Shown here piece by piece: positions 7,618 through 15,249 of a stretch of DNA of 27,908 nt. Position 1 is the first letter of the stretch. Every line of letters begins with the position of its first letter. The notes under the pieces were generated by a model. That model was given only the letters and a program-made list of their open reading frames with translations, was not told where the DNA came from and made no database searches. The translations under genes and the position numbers were made by a program. The stretch is from contig CAZCIB010000029.1 of assembly GCA_964498755.1 (NCBI GenBank), forward strand, positions 1-27,908, given 5' to 3'. Source of the DNA: RZZS01 sp964498755 (GTDB lineage Bacteria; Pseudomonadota; Alphaproteobacteria; Micavibrionales; Micavibrionaceae).

Positions 7618-8934
7618 TCATCGCTCCCGCATCACGCTGTCCCGCGCCTGAAGGACCGGTTTGGCGAGATATTCGAGGATCGTGCGCTTGCCGGTGATGA
7701 CGTCGACCTGCGTGACCATGCCGGGCGTAACGGGCAGCGGATTTCGCTCTGAGCCGAGATGGTTCCTGTCCGTGCGCACTTCGATTTCAAAGAAAATATT
7801 GCCGTCGCGATCATTGACGCTGTTCGCGCCGATGCGCACGACTTCCCCGTCGAGACTGCCGTAACGCTGCGGATCATAGGCCGTGACCTTGACTTTGGCG
7901 TCCTGCCCGGGCTCGAGAAAGGCGATATCGTTCGGAGAGACGCGCGCGACGACTTTCAGATCGTCGTCAATCGGCACGATCTCGATCAGACGCTGGGCGG
8001 GCTCGATCACGCCGCCGATTGTCTTGATCGAGACGTTGTTGACGATCCCGCGCACGGGCGCGCGCAGCTCCGTGCGGAACACGCGGTCTTCTATTGATTT
8101 CAGGCTTTCCTGCAGCGCGGCGATATCGGTCTCAACCTCGTTCAGTTCCTCAAGCGCCTGTGAACGCGCCTTATCGCGCTGGTCTTTCAGGCTTTTTTCC
8201 GCAGCGCGAAGTTCTGCCTCCGTGCCCGTGCGGCGCTCGCGGGCGGCGCGAAGCTGTCCCGATATTTCCGAGAGCTCCCTTTCAAGGCGGATTTCATCGA
8301 TTTTCGGCGCGGCTTTCTGGGCCACCATGCGCCTTGTAATGTCCAGCTCTTTTCTCAAGAGCGCGGCGCTGTTGGTGAAGCTGTTGATCATGGCGTTCAC
8401 TTCGGCCAGCTCCGCCGTGCTTTTCTCGATCCTGTCCTGCAGGATATCGAGCTTGTTTTGCAGTTCCTGCTGGCGCGATTCGTAGAGCGCCTTTTCATTG
8501 GCGGCAATTTCCGGCGCGCGCACGGCAATATCCTCGGGCAGCGTAAAAGCCTCGCCGCTGGCTTCGGCCTGCAACCGCGCTTTCTTGATCGCTAGACTGA
8601 CAAAGCGCGCTTCCGTGCCGCGCTCTTCCGCCGAGAACTGGATATCGCTGATCCTGAGCAAGACCTGGTCTTTTTCAACGATGTCGCCTTCCGTAACCAG
8701 AAGCTCCTGCAATATCCCGCCTTCAAGGCTCTGGATCACCTGGATTTCACGGGTCGGCACGACCTGCCCCTGCCCGCGCGCGAGAATTTCCACCTCGCTC
8801 ACCGCCGCCCATATAAAAAACAAAACCACCAGCGCGGCGATGCTGCCCAGCAATATGTTAGAGGTCAGCGTCGGCTTGATGTGCCGGGCCGCCTCAAGAT
8901 CGGACATGAAATCGACGTCGTCATGGTCGCTCAT
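7618..8934 (-). CDS. HlyD/LapC-family type I secretion adaptor (membrane fusion protein)
   Basis: This 438-residue protein has a short cytosolic N-terminus, one membrane anchor at ~24-44, a first lipoyl-like half (VIQSLEGGILQELLV, about 80-95), a long periplasmic coiled coil (~130-285) and a second lipoyl/beta-barrel half. It ends in the family's conserved region (GMVTQVDVITGKRTILEYL). It links the inner-membrane ABC exporter to the outer-membrane channel and opens a one-step route for unfolded substrates. Its ATG overlaps the TGA of the exporter gene (ATGA at 8931-8934), with a GGAG Shine-Dalgarno inside the exporter's end, so the two are translationally coupled. Length and architecture are normal. 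The substrate inferred from context is the FecR/FG-GAP protein. Confidence 0.95.
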   Translation of the reverse strand: MSDHDDVDFMSDLEAARHIKPTLTSNILLGSIAALVVLFFIWAAVSEVEILARGQGQVVPTREIQVIQSLEGGILQELLVTEGDIVEKDQVLLRISDIQFSAEERGTEARFVSLAIKKARLQAEASGEAFTLPEDIAVRAPEIAANEKALYESRQQELQNKLDILQDRIEKSTAELAEVNAMINSFTNSAALLRKELDITRRMVAQKAAPKIDEIRLERELSEISGQLRAARERRTGTEAELRAAEKSLKDQRDKARSQALEELNEVETDIAALQESLKSIEDRVFRTELRAPVRGIVNNVSIKTIGGVIEPAQRLIEIVPIDDDLKVVARVSPNDIAFLEPGQDAKVKVTAYDPQRYGSLDGEVVRIGANSVNDRDGNIFFEIEVRTDRNHLGSERNPLPVTPGMVTQVDVITGKRTILEYLAKPVLQARDSVMRER

Positions 8935-11153
8935 GATTTTTTCTCCGCCTCTATCTTGCCCGCCGCCAGAGCAGCTAACACCTTGTCGCGCGGGGCGTCG
9001 GTCAGCAACGAGCCCTGATCTATCAAAATGAGCCTGTCCACCATGCTCAAAAGCGGATGCCGGTGCGTGATCAGTATAAGCGTCTTGTTTTCCGCGTGTT
9101 CATGCACGTGCGCTCGAAACGCCTCCTCGGCCTGCACGTCCATGGCGTTTGTCGGCTCGTCGCAAACCAGAACGCGCGGGTTCGTCAGCATCGCGCGCGC
9201 CAGCGCGACGGCCTGCCGCTGTCCGCCAGAGAGCCCTTCGCCGCGCTCGCCCACAGGCGCGTCATAGCCCATCGGGTGCCGCTGGATGAATTCATGTACG
9301 CCCGCCGCGATCGAGGCGTTGAGGATTTCTTCTTCTGTCGCCTGCGGGCGGCTCACGGTAATATTTTCGCGCACCGTACCGGAAAACAGCATGACGTCCT
9401 GCGCAATATAGCCAACGCTGCGCCGCAAATCGGCGGGGTCGATCTGGCGGTAGTCCGTATCATCCACCAGAATTGTTCCTTCCGCCGGTTCATACAACCC
9501 GAGTATCAGGCGCGCGATCGTGCTTTTGCCGGAGCCGATGCGCCCGATAACGCCGACCTTTTCCCCCGGATTAATAGTGAAAGAGACGTTGTCGAGGATT
9601 TTCCGGTCCGTTCCGGGATATGAGAATCTAACCTTGTCAAATGTGATTTTTCCTTTTAAATCGGGACGATGCAGGAAGTTGACGTTTGCCGGCCGCTCAA
9701 CCGGCTTATGCATCACCTCGTCCAGCGTTTTATAGGCCGAGCGCGCCTGATGATACCGCGTCATAAGATTGGCGATCTGGCCGATCGGGGCTATCGCGCG
9801 CCCGCCCAGTATGACGCAGGCGATCAGCGCGCCCATCGAAATCTCCCGCTCCTGCACCAGATACATACCGAGCAAAACGACGAGGATTGTTGCGCTTTGC
9901 TGCAAGAGCGTCGCCACGTTTACGCCCATTGAGGAGACAAACCGCGATTTCTGGCTCCAGACGGCGTTCTCGCCAACGATATCCCCGTATTTCGCGCGGA
10001 TGCGCCCGTCTGCGCCAATCGCCTTGATGGTCTCGAGACCGTGAATGCTCTCGACAAGCAAACCGTGTTTGCTCTCCGCCAAGTGCACCGATTTGCGCAC
10101 AAGCTTCCTGAGCGGAACCTGAAGGATCAGGCCGGTAATAATCACCGAAACGATCAGGAACGCAAGCAAAAACGCGATCGGCCCACCCAGCATATAAATC
10201 ACGAATAAAAATAGAATGCTGAACGGCAGATCAACGAGCGTGGTTAAAGTCGCGGATGTCAAAAAATCCCGCACCGAATCAAAATCCCGCAGCATATTGG
10301 CGAACACGCCGCTGGAAGACGGACGCGCCGCGAGCTTCATGTCCATGACCTGATCAAAAATCCGCCGCGCAGCCACGACATCGATCCGCCGCCCGGCCAG
10401 ATCAACAAAATACCCGCGCAAGGTGCGAATAATAAAATCAAAAACATAAACCGTCAGCGCGCCTATGCCCAGAACCCAGCCCGTCGCAATCGCATTATTC
10501 GGGATCACGCGGTCATAAACCGTCATGATGAAAATCGGCGAGGTAAGCGCGAACAGATTAATGAGAATCGCCGCAACGAACACCCGTCCGTAAATGCCAC
10601 GGTTATCAATAAACAGGCTCTTGAACCAGTGGCGTTCCGAATCCTTTTCCGCTTCCTTGTCTTTATCTTCCTGAACAGCGGCCCGTCGATGCGCAAAAAT
10701 CGCGTAGCCCGAATAATCCTTCTCAAGCGTTTTAAGCGATATCTCCCGCACATCCCCGTCTTCGGGCGCAAAGATCCAGGCCTTGCCCGCGCGCCTATCC
10801 AGCTTCATCAGGACAACAGCGTAATTTTTGCCCAGCACAAGAACGGCGGGTAAAACGGTTTCCGGGATATCTTTCAGGTCGCGGTGAACGATGCGCGACT
10901 TCAAGCCCTGCCGCTGCGCGGCGTCGCAAAACAGCTGCGGCGACATGCCGCGCCCGTCATAGGCAAGGCCGGCGCGAATCGCCTCGGCGGACTTGGCCTT
11001 GCCGAAACGCCCGGTCAGAAAAACAAGACATTCAAGAAGCGGATCAATTTTCGCCGCTGCCCGCGTCAGTTCCGGGTCGGCTTTCACTGTCCGGGTTTTG
11101 TCCTGTGACGGGGGCTTCTGGCTTTTCTGCGGTGGCTGCTTTTGCGTTGACAT
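8931..11153 (-). CDS. LapB/LssB-type type I secretion ABC exporter
   Basis: This 740-residue permease-ATPase has an N-terminal peptidase-C39-like domain (~36-155) with the degenerate DPLLECLVFLTGRFG start seen in LapB/LssB exporters, which bind but do not cleave substrate. Six membrane segments follow (~190-460). The ATPase domain has Walker A GRIGSGKST (~535), signature LSGGQRQ (~640), Walker B VLVCDEPTNAMD (~660) and the switch His in THRH. Such exporters move large adhesins and RTX proteins without a double-glycine leader. The ATG at 11153 gives a 110-bp overlap with the end of the channel gene and has no clear Shine-Dalgarno. An in-frame GTG shortly downstream (the V of RTVKADPEL) is a possible alternative and would still leave the C39-like domain whole. 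Coupled to hlyD downstream. Confidence 0.95.
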   Translation of the reverse strand: MSTQKQPPQKSQKPPSQDKTRTVKADPELTRAAAKIDPLLECLVFLTGRFGKAKSAEAIRAGLAYDGRGMSPQLFCDAAQRQGLKSRIVHRDLKDIPETVLPAVLVLGKNYAVVLMKLDRRAGKAWIFAPEDGDVREISLKTLEKDYSGYAIFAHRRAAVQEDKDKEAEKDSERHWFKSLFIDNRGIYGRVFVAAILINLFALTSPIFIMTVYDRVIPNNAIATGWVLGIGALTVYVFDFIIRTLRGYFVDLAGRRIDVVAARRIFDQVMDMKLAARPSSSGVFANMLRDFDSVRDFLTSATLTTLVDLPFSILFLFVIYMLGGPIAFLLAFLIVSVIITGLILQVPLRKLVRKSVHLAESKHGLLVESIHGLETIKAIGADGRIRAKYGDIVGENAVWSQKSRFVSSMGVNVATLLQQSATILVVLLGMYLVQEREISMGALIACVILGGRAIAPIGQIANLMTRYHQARSAYKTLDEVMHKPVERPANVNFLHRPDLKGKITFDKVRFSYPGTDRKILDNVSFTINPGEKVGVIGRIGSGKSTIARLILGLYEPAEGTILVDDTDYRQIDPADLRRSVGYIAQDVMLFSGTVRENITVSRPQATEEEILNASIAAGVHEFIQRHPMGYDAPVGERGEGLSGGQRQAVALARAMLTNPRVLVCDEPTNAMDVQAEEAFRAHVHEHAENKTLILITHRHPLLSMVDRLILIDQGSLLTDAPRDKVLAALAAGKIEAEKKS

Positions 11154-12471
11154 ACGAGGCCGGTACGATGTTCAAGGATTCCTGCAATCTTCCCATGCCG
11201 GCGAGTACGCTGAACTTCGCCGCCAGTAAACGGTATTTTGCACCAATCCGGTCGAGTTGTGCAGTGAAAAGCTGATTTTCCGACTGTAAAACTTGTAAAA
11301 GGGTTACAATGCCACCTTCAAACTGCGTCCTGTTGGTGGCCGCAAGGTCGGTCATCAGGATCTCACGGCGCACATAGATTTCATTTTGCTCTTCCGCCGT
11401 TTCCATTTCCGCAAAGGCGGCGCGCAAGTCTCGCTCGATCCGGCGGCGCGTTTCATCCACCCGCGCTTTCTGGCTTTCAGCTTCGAAACGGCGGCGCGAA
11501 ATTCTGCTGAACTGCTCACCGCCGGTTGAAAAATTCCAGTTCATTTTGAGAAGCCCGCGCGCATCGATTACCTCGCCGCCTATCAGGTCACGCAGGTCTT
11601 TTCTGAAATAGGACAGCTCGGCGTTTAGCTCGGGGTAGAGCGTCCCTTTTTCAACGTCAATTTCATCAAAGGCCGCCTTGGCCCGGTATGCGCTTACGTC
11701 AATGCTGGGATGATTGGCCAGCGCATATTTCAGCGCCTGCCGCTGCGGAGGTATCAGGCTCTCCTGCAGAACGGGCAGACTGAGACTCCCTTGCGGATAA
11801 TCGCCGACGACTTGCGCGTAATTCGCCCGCGCGACTTCAAGCTGGCCCTCGCTTTCGATACGGACATTATCGAGCATAATGCGCATGTCTTCGGCCTGGC
11901 GCAGTTCAGCCTCGTCCGCGGCGCCTTCCGCCACCATATTCTTGAAGCGGGCGATATAATCATCAATTTTTTCGGCGAACGATTCTATGACCGCTTTTTC
12001 TTCTGCGGCGCGCAATACGCTCAAATAGGCGAGAGAGGCCTGCAAGGCCAGCTGCTCGCGCACCTCGACGATCGCCTTGTTCGCCGCGCCGCGTCTGTCT
12101 CTGGCGGCTTCCACGCGGTTTTCAACCTTGAATCCGTCAAAGATCGGCTGCGTCACGGTGATGCTGCCTTCGTGATTCCAGGAATAACCGGCGCCGCGCG
12201 TCACGCTTAAACCGCGGCTTGTGGAATTGTCGGCATAGACGCGGCCCGTTGCGGCGCTCGCCCGGATGCGCGGGAAGTAACCGGCGAACTGTTCCTGCTG
12301 GGCCTCGATTGCGGCGTCGCGGGTCGCTATCGCCGCCTCCACGCCGGGATGCGTATTGAGAGCAGAGACGACGGCTTCCTGCAACGACTCGGCTTGCGCC
12401 GTAGCGGTCCCCACGCCGAGCGCAACGCATGCGGCGGTGGCCAGAAGGGAGCTATGGATTATTTTTCTCAT
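11044..12471 (-). CDS. TolC/LapE-family outer-membrane channel of type I secretion
   Basis: This 475-residue protein has a signal peptide (basic MRKIIH, hydrophobic core, cleavage near ATAQA-ES at ~27). It has the duplicated TolC layout of two helical-hairpin and strand repeats, with family segments such as LQEAVVSALNTHPGVEA, GYSWNHEGSITVTQPIFDG and FEGGIVTLLQVLQSENQLF. It forms the outer-membrane pore and periplasmic tunnel for the LapB/HlyD pair. The last ~45 residues (AKAATAEKPEAPVTGQ to the end) are a Pro/Glu/Ser-rich tail beyond the usual fold. That tail is the part encoded by DNA shared with the start of the exporter gene, so it may be a product of the overlap. First gene of the secretion operon, with a likely promoter at 12517-12545. 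Confidence 0.94.
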   Translation of the reverse strand: MRKIIHSSLLATAACVALGVGTATAQAESLQEAVVSALNTHPGVEAAIATRDAAIEAQQEQFAGYFPRIRASAATGRVYADNSTSRGLSVTRGAGYSWNHEGSITVTQPIFDGFKVENRVEAARDRRGAANKAIVEVREQLALQASLAYLSVLRAAEEKAVIESFAEKIDDYIARFKNMVAEGAADEAELRQAEDMRIMLDNVRIESEGQLEVARANYAQVVGDYPQGSLSLPVLQESLIPPQRQALKYALANHPSIDVSAYRAKAAFDEIDVEKGTLYPELNAELSYFRKDLRDLIGGEVIDARGLLKMNWNFSTGGEQFSRISRRRFEAESQKARVDETRRRIERDLRAAFAEMETAEEQNEIYVRREILMTDLAATNRTQFEGGIVTLLQVLQSENQLFTAQLDRIGAKYRLLAAKFSVLAGMGRLQESLNIVPASYVNAKAATAEKPEAPVTGQNPDSESRPGTDAGSGEN

Positions 12472-12516
12472 AACAAGATGCGGGACCAGAAGCGGTTGCG
12501 CGAGACATACTCTATA

Positions 12517-12545
12517 AATCTAAACAAAACCAGCGCAGCAAGCAA
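12517..12545 (-). promoter_or_regulatory. sigma-70-like promoter of the type I secretion operon
   Basis: On the minus strand TTGCTT (12540-12545) and TAGATT (12517-12522) are separated by 17 bp. They lie about 50 bp upstream of the channel gene's ATG at 12471. Each hexamer matches the consensus at about four of six positions. The region 12472-12689 is the divergent spacer shared with pntAA. Confidence 0.35.
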
Positions 12546-12689
12546 GGTTATTCACAGAATTAATAATAACGGCCCGTTCCTGCGTACGGTTTTTGTTTAC
12601 CCGGGCCTTTGGAGTCTTCACAAACGCCGCCAATTGAGTCATGTTCTGAATCGTCATCATGAATTAACGATTCTGTAAGGAGCGACTCC

Positions 12690-13961
12690 GTGGCCCTGAA
12701 AATTGCCGTCCCGAACGAAGCCAAAAACGACGAGCCGCGCGTGGCCGTCTCGCCCGATACGATTAAGAAGCTTGCCGGCCTTGAATGCCAGGTCACGGTT
12801 GAGAGCGGCGCAGGCGACAAGGCCTCCTTTACGGACGCAATCCTGAAAGACGCTGGCGCGAAAATCGCCAAGGACCGGGAGAGCGCCCTGAAAGACGCGG
12901 ACGTTATTTTATGCGTGCGCGCCTCCTCCCTGAATTTTTCCGATCCGCTGAAAAAAGGCGTCCTGGTAATTGGCCTGGCCGAACCGCATAATAACGCCGA
13001 CGCGATTAAAAAATGCGCATCCGGTAAGATCGACCTGTTCTCCATGGAACTATTGCCGCGGATTACGCGCGCGCAGGCGATGGACGTGCTGTCCTCGCAG
13101 GCGAACCTTGCCGGGTACAAGGCCGTTCTGGACGCCGCCGAATATTACACGCGCGCCTTCCCGATGATGATGACGGCGGCGGGCACAATCCCGCCCGCGA
13201 AAGTGTTCGTCATGGGCGCGGGCGTGGCCGGTCTGCAGGCCATTGCGACAGCCAAGCGTCTCGGCGCGGTCGTCTCGGCGACGGACGTGCGCCCGGCTGC
13301 GAAAGAGCAGGTCAAATCGCTTGGCGGCTCGTTCGTCGCCGTCGAGGACGACGAGTTTAAAGAAGCCGAAACAGCGGGCGGTTACGCCAAGGAAATGTCA
13401 GCCGAATACAAAAAGAAACAGCAGGCGCTGATTGAGGAAACGATCCAAAAGCAGGACATCGTGATTACGACCGCGCTGATCCCCGGGTGCCCTGCCCCGA
13501 AACTTGTGACGGAAGCCATGGTCAAATCCATGAAACCGGGTTCCGTGATCGTCGACATGGCCGTGGAGACGGGGGGCAACTGCGAAATTTCACAGGCCGG
13601 GAAAGTGATCAACAAACATGACGTCACCATCATCGGACATAAGAACATCCCGGGACGGCTTGCGACCGACGCGTCAAACCTTTACGCCAAGAACCTGTTG
13701 AACCTTCTCAACCTGATTATCGATAAAGAGGATAAGTCGCTCAAGATCGACTGGGAAGACGAGGTCATCAAAGGCATTGCCCTGACGCGCGACGGCAAGG
13801 TCATCCACCCGAATTTCGGCGGCCCGAAAGAAGCGCCCAAGGAAGACGAAAAAGAAAAGAAAGAAGAAAAAACGGAAGCGAAGGACGAAAACAAAAAGGC
13901 TGAAAACGAGAACAAGCCCGCGCCGAAGAAAAAATCCGCGGCCAAAAAGAAAACGGCTTAA
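12690..13961 (+). CDS. pntAA: NAD(P) transhydrogenase subunit alpha part 1 (NAD-binding domain I)
   Basis: This 423-residue soluble subunit binds NAD(H) and transfers hydride to NADP at PntB; the full complex couples this to proton flow across the inner membrane. The alanine-dehydrogenase-like fold is clear: the start KIAVPNEAKNDEPRVAVSP, the Rossmann loop GAGVAGLQA (~176-184), the mobile-loop region around ALIPGCPAPKLVTEAMV and MAVETGGNCE. The GTG start is fixed by AAGGAG at 12677-12682, seven bases upstream. Residues 377-423 form an unusual Lys/Glu/Ala tail (16 Lys in 47), ending in a histone-H1-like KKKSAAKKKTA. The normal subunit ends at about that point. First gene of pntAA-pntAB-mntA-hepT-pntB; a repeat pair follows it. 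Confidence 0.96.
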   Translation: MALKIAVPNEAKNDEPRVAVSPDTIKKLAGLECQVTVESGAGDKASFTDAILKDAGAKIAKDRESALKDADVILCVRASSLNFSDPLKKGVLVIGLAEPHNNADAIKKCASGKIDLFSMELLPRITRAQAMDVLSSQANLAGYKAVLDAAEYYTRAFPMMMTAAGTIPPAKVFVMGAGVAGLQAIATAKRLGAVVSATDVRPAAKEQVKSLGGSFVAVEDDEFKEAETAGGYAKEMSAEYKKKQQALIEETIQKQDIVITTALIPGCPAPKLVTEAMVKSMKPGSVIVDMAVETGGNCEISQAGKVINKHDVTIIGHKNIPGRLATDASNLYAKNLLNLLNLIIDKEDKSLKIDWEDEVIKGIALTRDGKVIHPNFGGPKEAPKEDEKEKKEEKTEAKDENKKAENENKPAPKKKSAAKKKTA

Positions 13962-13966
13962 AAAAT

Positions 13967-14126
13967 CCCTCTCCCTAAAGGGAGAGGGCGGCGAAGCTTC
14001 GCTTTGGCTTTAGACAAAGCGTTAGCTGAGCGGGTGAGGGATACAAACGCAGACATGATCCCTCACCACTGCGGCTAACATTTCTCTGAAATGTAAGCCT
14101 CGTTGCCTCTCCCTGAAGGGAGAGGC
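13967..14126. repeat. inverted pair of palindromic extragenic repeats between pntAA and pntAB
   Basis: A 10-bp stem palindrome at 13967-13988 (CCCTCTCCCT, AA, AGGGAGAGGG) and a second at 14105-14126 (GCCTCTCCCT, GA, AGGGAGAGGC) bracket the element. Inside, GTGAGGGAT and ATCCCTCAC face each other, so it reads as two head-to-head copies of one repeat, a BIME-like layout. The same C/T-rich stem and GTGAGGG arm recur inside ligA at 22692-22812. In the pnt transcript it could act as a processing or attenuation hairpin. It starts 5 bp after the pntAA stop. Confidence 0.8.
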
Positions 14127-14151
14127 TGTAAAAAGAGCAAGAGGAAGAAAT

Positions 14152-14616
14152 ATGAGTGAAGACACAGCAAGCGAAAACGCGAAGCTTCTCGCCGAGAAGA
14201 AACAGCTCACGGAACAGGCCGCCGATCTGGCGACGCTGCTTGAGCAGGCAAGAGACAAGGCCTATGAACTTGGCGTCAATGTCAGTGAAACGGTTTCGCA
14301 CGCTGCGCATGGCGGCGAGGGCGCGTTCATGATCGGCCTTACGGTCTTTGTCCTGGCCTGTTTCGTCGGCTACCACGTCGTCTGGCGCGTCACGCCCGCG
14401 CTGCATTCGCCCCTGATGGGGATCACGAACGCGATTTCGTCAGTGATTATCGTCGGCGCGATTATTGCCCTCGGCGCGGTCGGCAAGGAAGGCACGGAAG
14501 TTTCCGGCTTCTCGCAAATCCTTGCGTTTCTGGCCGTAACGCTCGCATCCGTGAACATCTTCGGCGGATTTATTATAACGCGCCGCATGCTGCATATGTT
14601 TAAGAAGAAAGGATGA
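14152..14616 (+). CDS. pntAB: NAD(P) transhydrogenase subunit alpha part 2 (membrane domain)
   Basis: This 154-residue membrane subunit holds the first part of the proton-conducting domain II. Residues ~1-60 are a charged, helical extension; most split PntAB proteins are about 100 residues, so the N-terminus is long. Three to four membrane helices follow (~63-82, 88-112, 120-145), with family segments VVWRVTPALHSPLMG, ITNAISSVI and NIFGGFIITRRML. The strong Shine-Dalgarno AAGAGGAAG supports the ATG at 14152. Its TGA overlaps the mntA ATG (ATGA, 14613-14616), whereas normally pntB would follow directly. Confidence 0.95.
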   Translation: MSEDTASENAKLLAEKKQLTEQAADLATLLEQARDKAYELGVNVSETVSHAAHGGEGAFMIGLTVFVLACFVGYHVVWRVTPALHSPLMGITNAISSVIIVGAIIALGAVGKEGTEVSGFSQILAFLAVTLASVNIFGGFIITRRMLHMFKKKG

Positions 14617-14915
14617 ACGAGTCGGAAGCCATTATCGAACAACTGCGCGCGCTCAAGCCTGTGCTGCAGGAAGAGATGGGGATTACGCGCCTGCGGGTTT
14701 TCGGCTCCGTCGGACGCGGGGAAGCCGGACCGGACAGCGATGTCGACCTGATTGCGGATTTCGAGAAAATGCCGGGCTGGGACTTTTTTACGATGGATGA
14801 AAAGATAAGCGAGATGTTGGGCGGCAGAAAGGTCGATTTCACGACGGAGGGCGGTTTGCACCGATACCTGAAAAAAAGAATTCTGGCTGAGGCGAGAGAT
14901 GTCTGGAGCAAATGA
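14613..14915 (+). CDS. mntA: MntA-like nucleotidyltransferase antitoxin
   Basis: This 100-residue minimal nucleotidyltransferase has the active-site pattern G31-S32-X10-D43-X-D45 (within GSVGRGEAGPDSDVDL). A third acidic residue is likely in KVDFTTE, as in MNT-domain proteins. In the type VII MntA-HepT system the antitoxin adds AMP to a Tyr of the HEPN toxin and so blocks its RNase activity. All key residues are present, so an active enzyme is expected. It overlaps pntAB by 4 nt and hepT by 17 nt. This places the pair under the pnt promoter and makes its translation depend on pntAB. No separate promoter is visible. Confidence 0.92.
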   Translation: MNESEAIIEQLRALKPVLQEEMGITRLRVFGSVGRGEAGPDSDVDLIADFEKMPGWDFFTMDEKISEMLGGRKVDFTTEGGLHRYLKKRILAEARDVWSK

Positions 14916-15249
14916 CTGGCTGTTTCGGATACAGGATATGATCGAACACATGGATTTTATCAGTGAAAGCCTGAGCCGGGTCGAAAAGCGCGAATTCCTC
15001 AATGACAGGGTACTTTGCCAGTCGACGGAAAGAAGCTTTGAAGTGATTGGCGAGGCCGCGCGATTCGTTCCTGCGCATGTCCAGGAAAAATACACTGGAA
15101 TTCAGTGGGCTAAAATCATCGGCATGCGTCATCGTATCGCCCACAACTATCTGGAAGTCGATCATGAGTTGCTGTGGGACCTGTACGAAAACGATTTTTA
15201 TAACCTGAAAGAAGAACTCGAAAACATCCTCGACAAGGAAGACCAGTAA
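14899..15249 (+). CDS. hepT: HepT-like HEPN-domain RNase toxin (DUF86)
   Basis: This 116-residue all-helical HEPN protein carries the motif R77-X4-H82-X-Y84 (MRHRIAHNY). Arg and His form the RNase site, and the Tyr is the residue AMPylated by MntA in studied pairs. The family segments RSFEVIGEAARFVP and YTGIQWAKIIGMRHRIAH are clear. The start at 14899 (MSGANDW) overlaps the end of mntA. Its TAA shares one base with the pntB ATG (TAATG at 15247-15251), so pntB translation probably depends on termination at hepT. Length is normal, so the toxin looks intact. Confidence 0.93.
   Translation: MSGANDWLFRIQDMIEHMDFISESLSRVEKREFLNDRVLCQSTERSFEVIGEAARFVPAHVQEKYTGIQWAKIIGMRHRIAHNYLEVDHELLWDLYENDFYNLKEELENILDKEDQ

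Noticed and set aside
7495..7752. Plus-strand open frame across the hlyD 3' end
   Set aside because: It is made of the vestigial cyclase start, a decayed repeat and antisense hlyD; no coding signal of its own.
12349..12678. Plus-strand open frame between the channel gene and pntAA
   Set aside because: It covers antisense of the channel's signal peptide and the divergent promoter region; no ribosome site or domain.
13967..14126. Possible CRISPR or tRNA-like structure
   Set aside because: There are only two inverted copies with no regular spacers, and no cloverleaf can be drawn; it fits a palindromic extragenic repeat pair.
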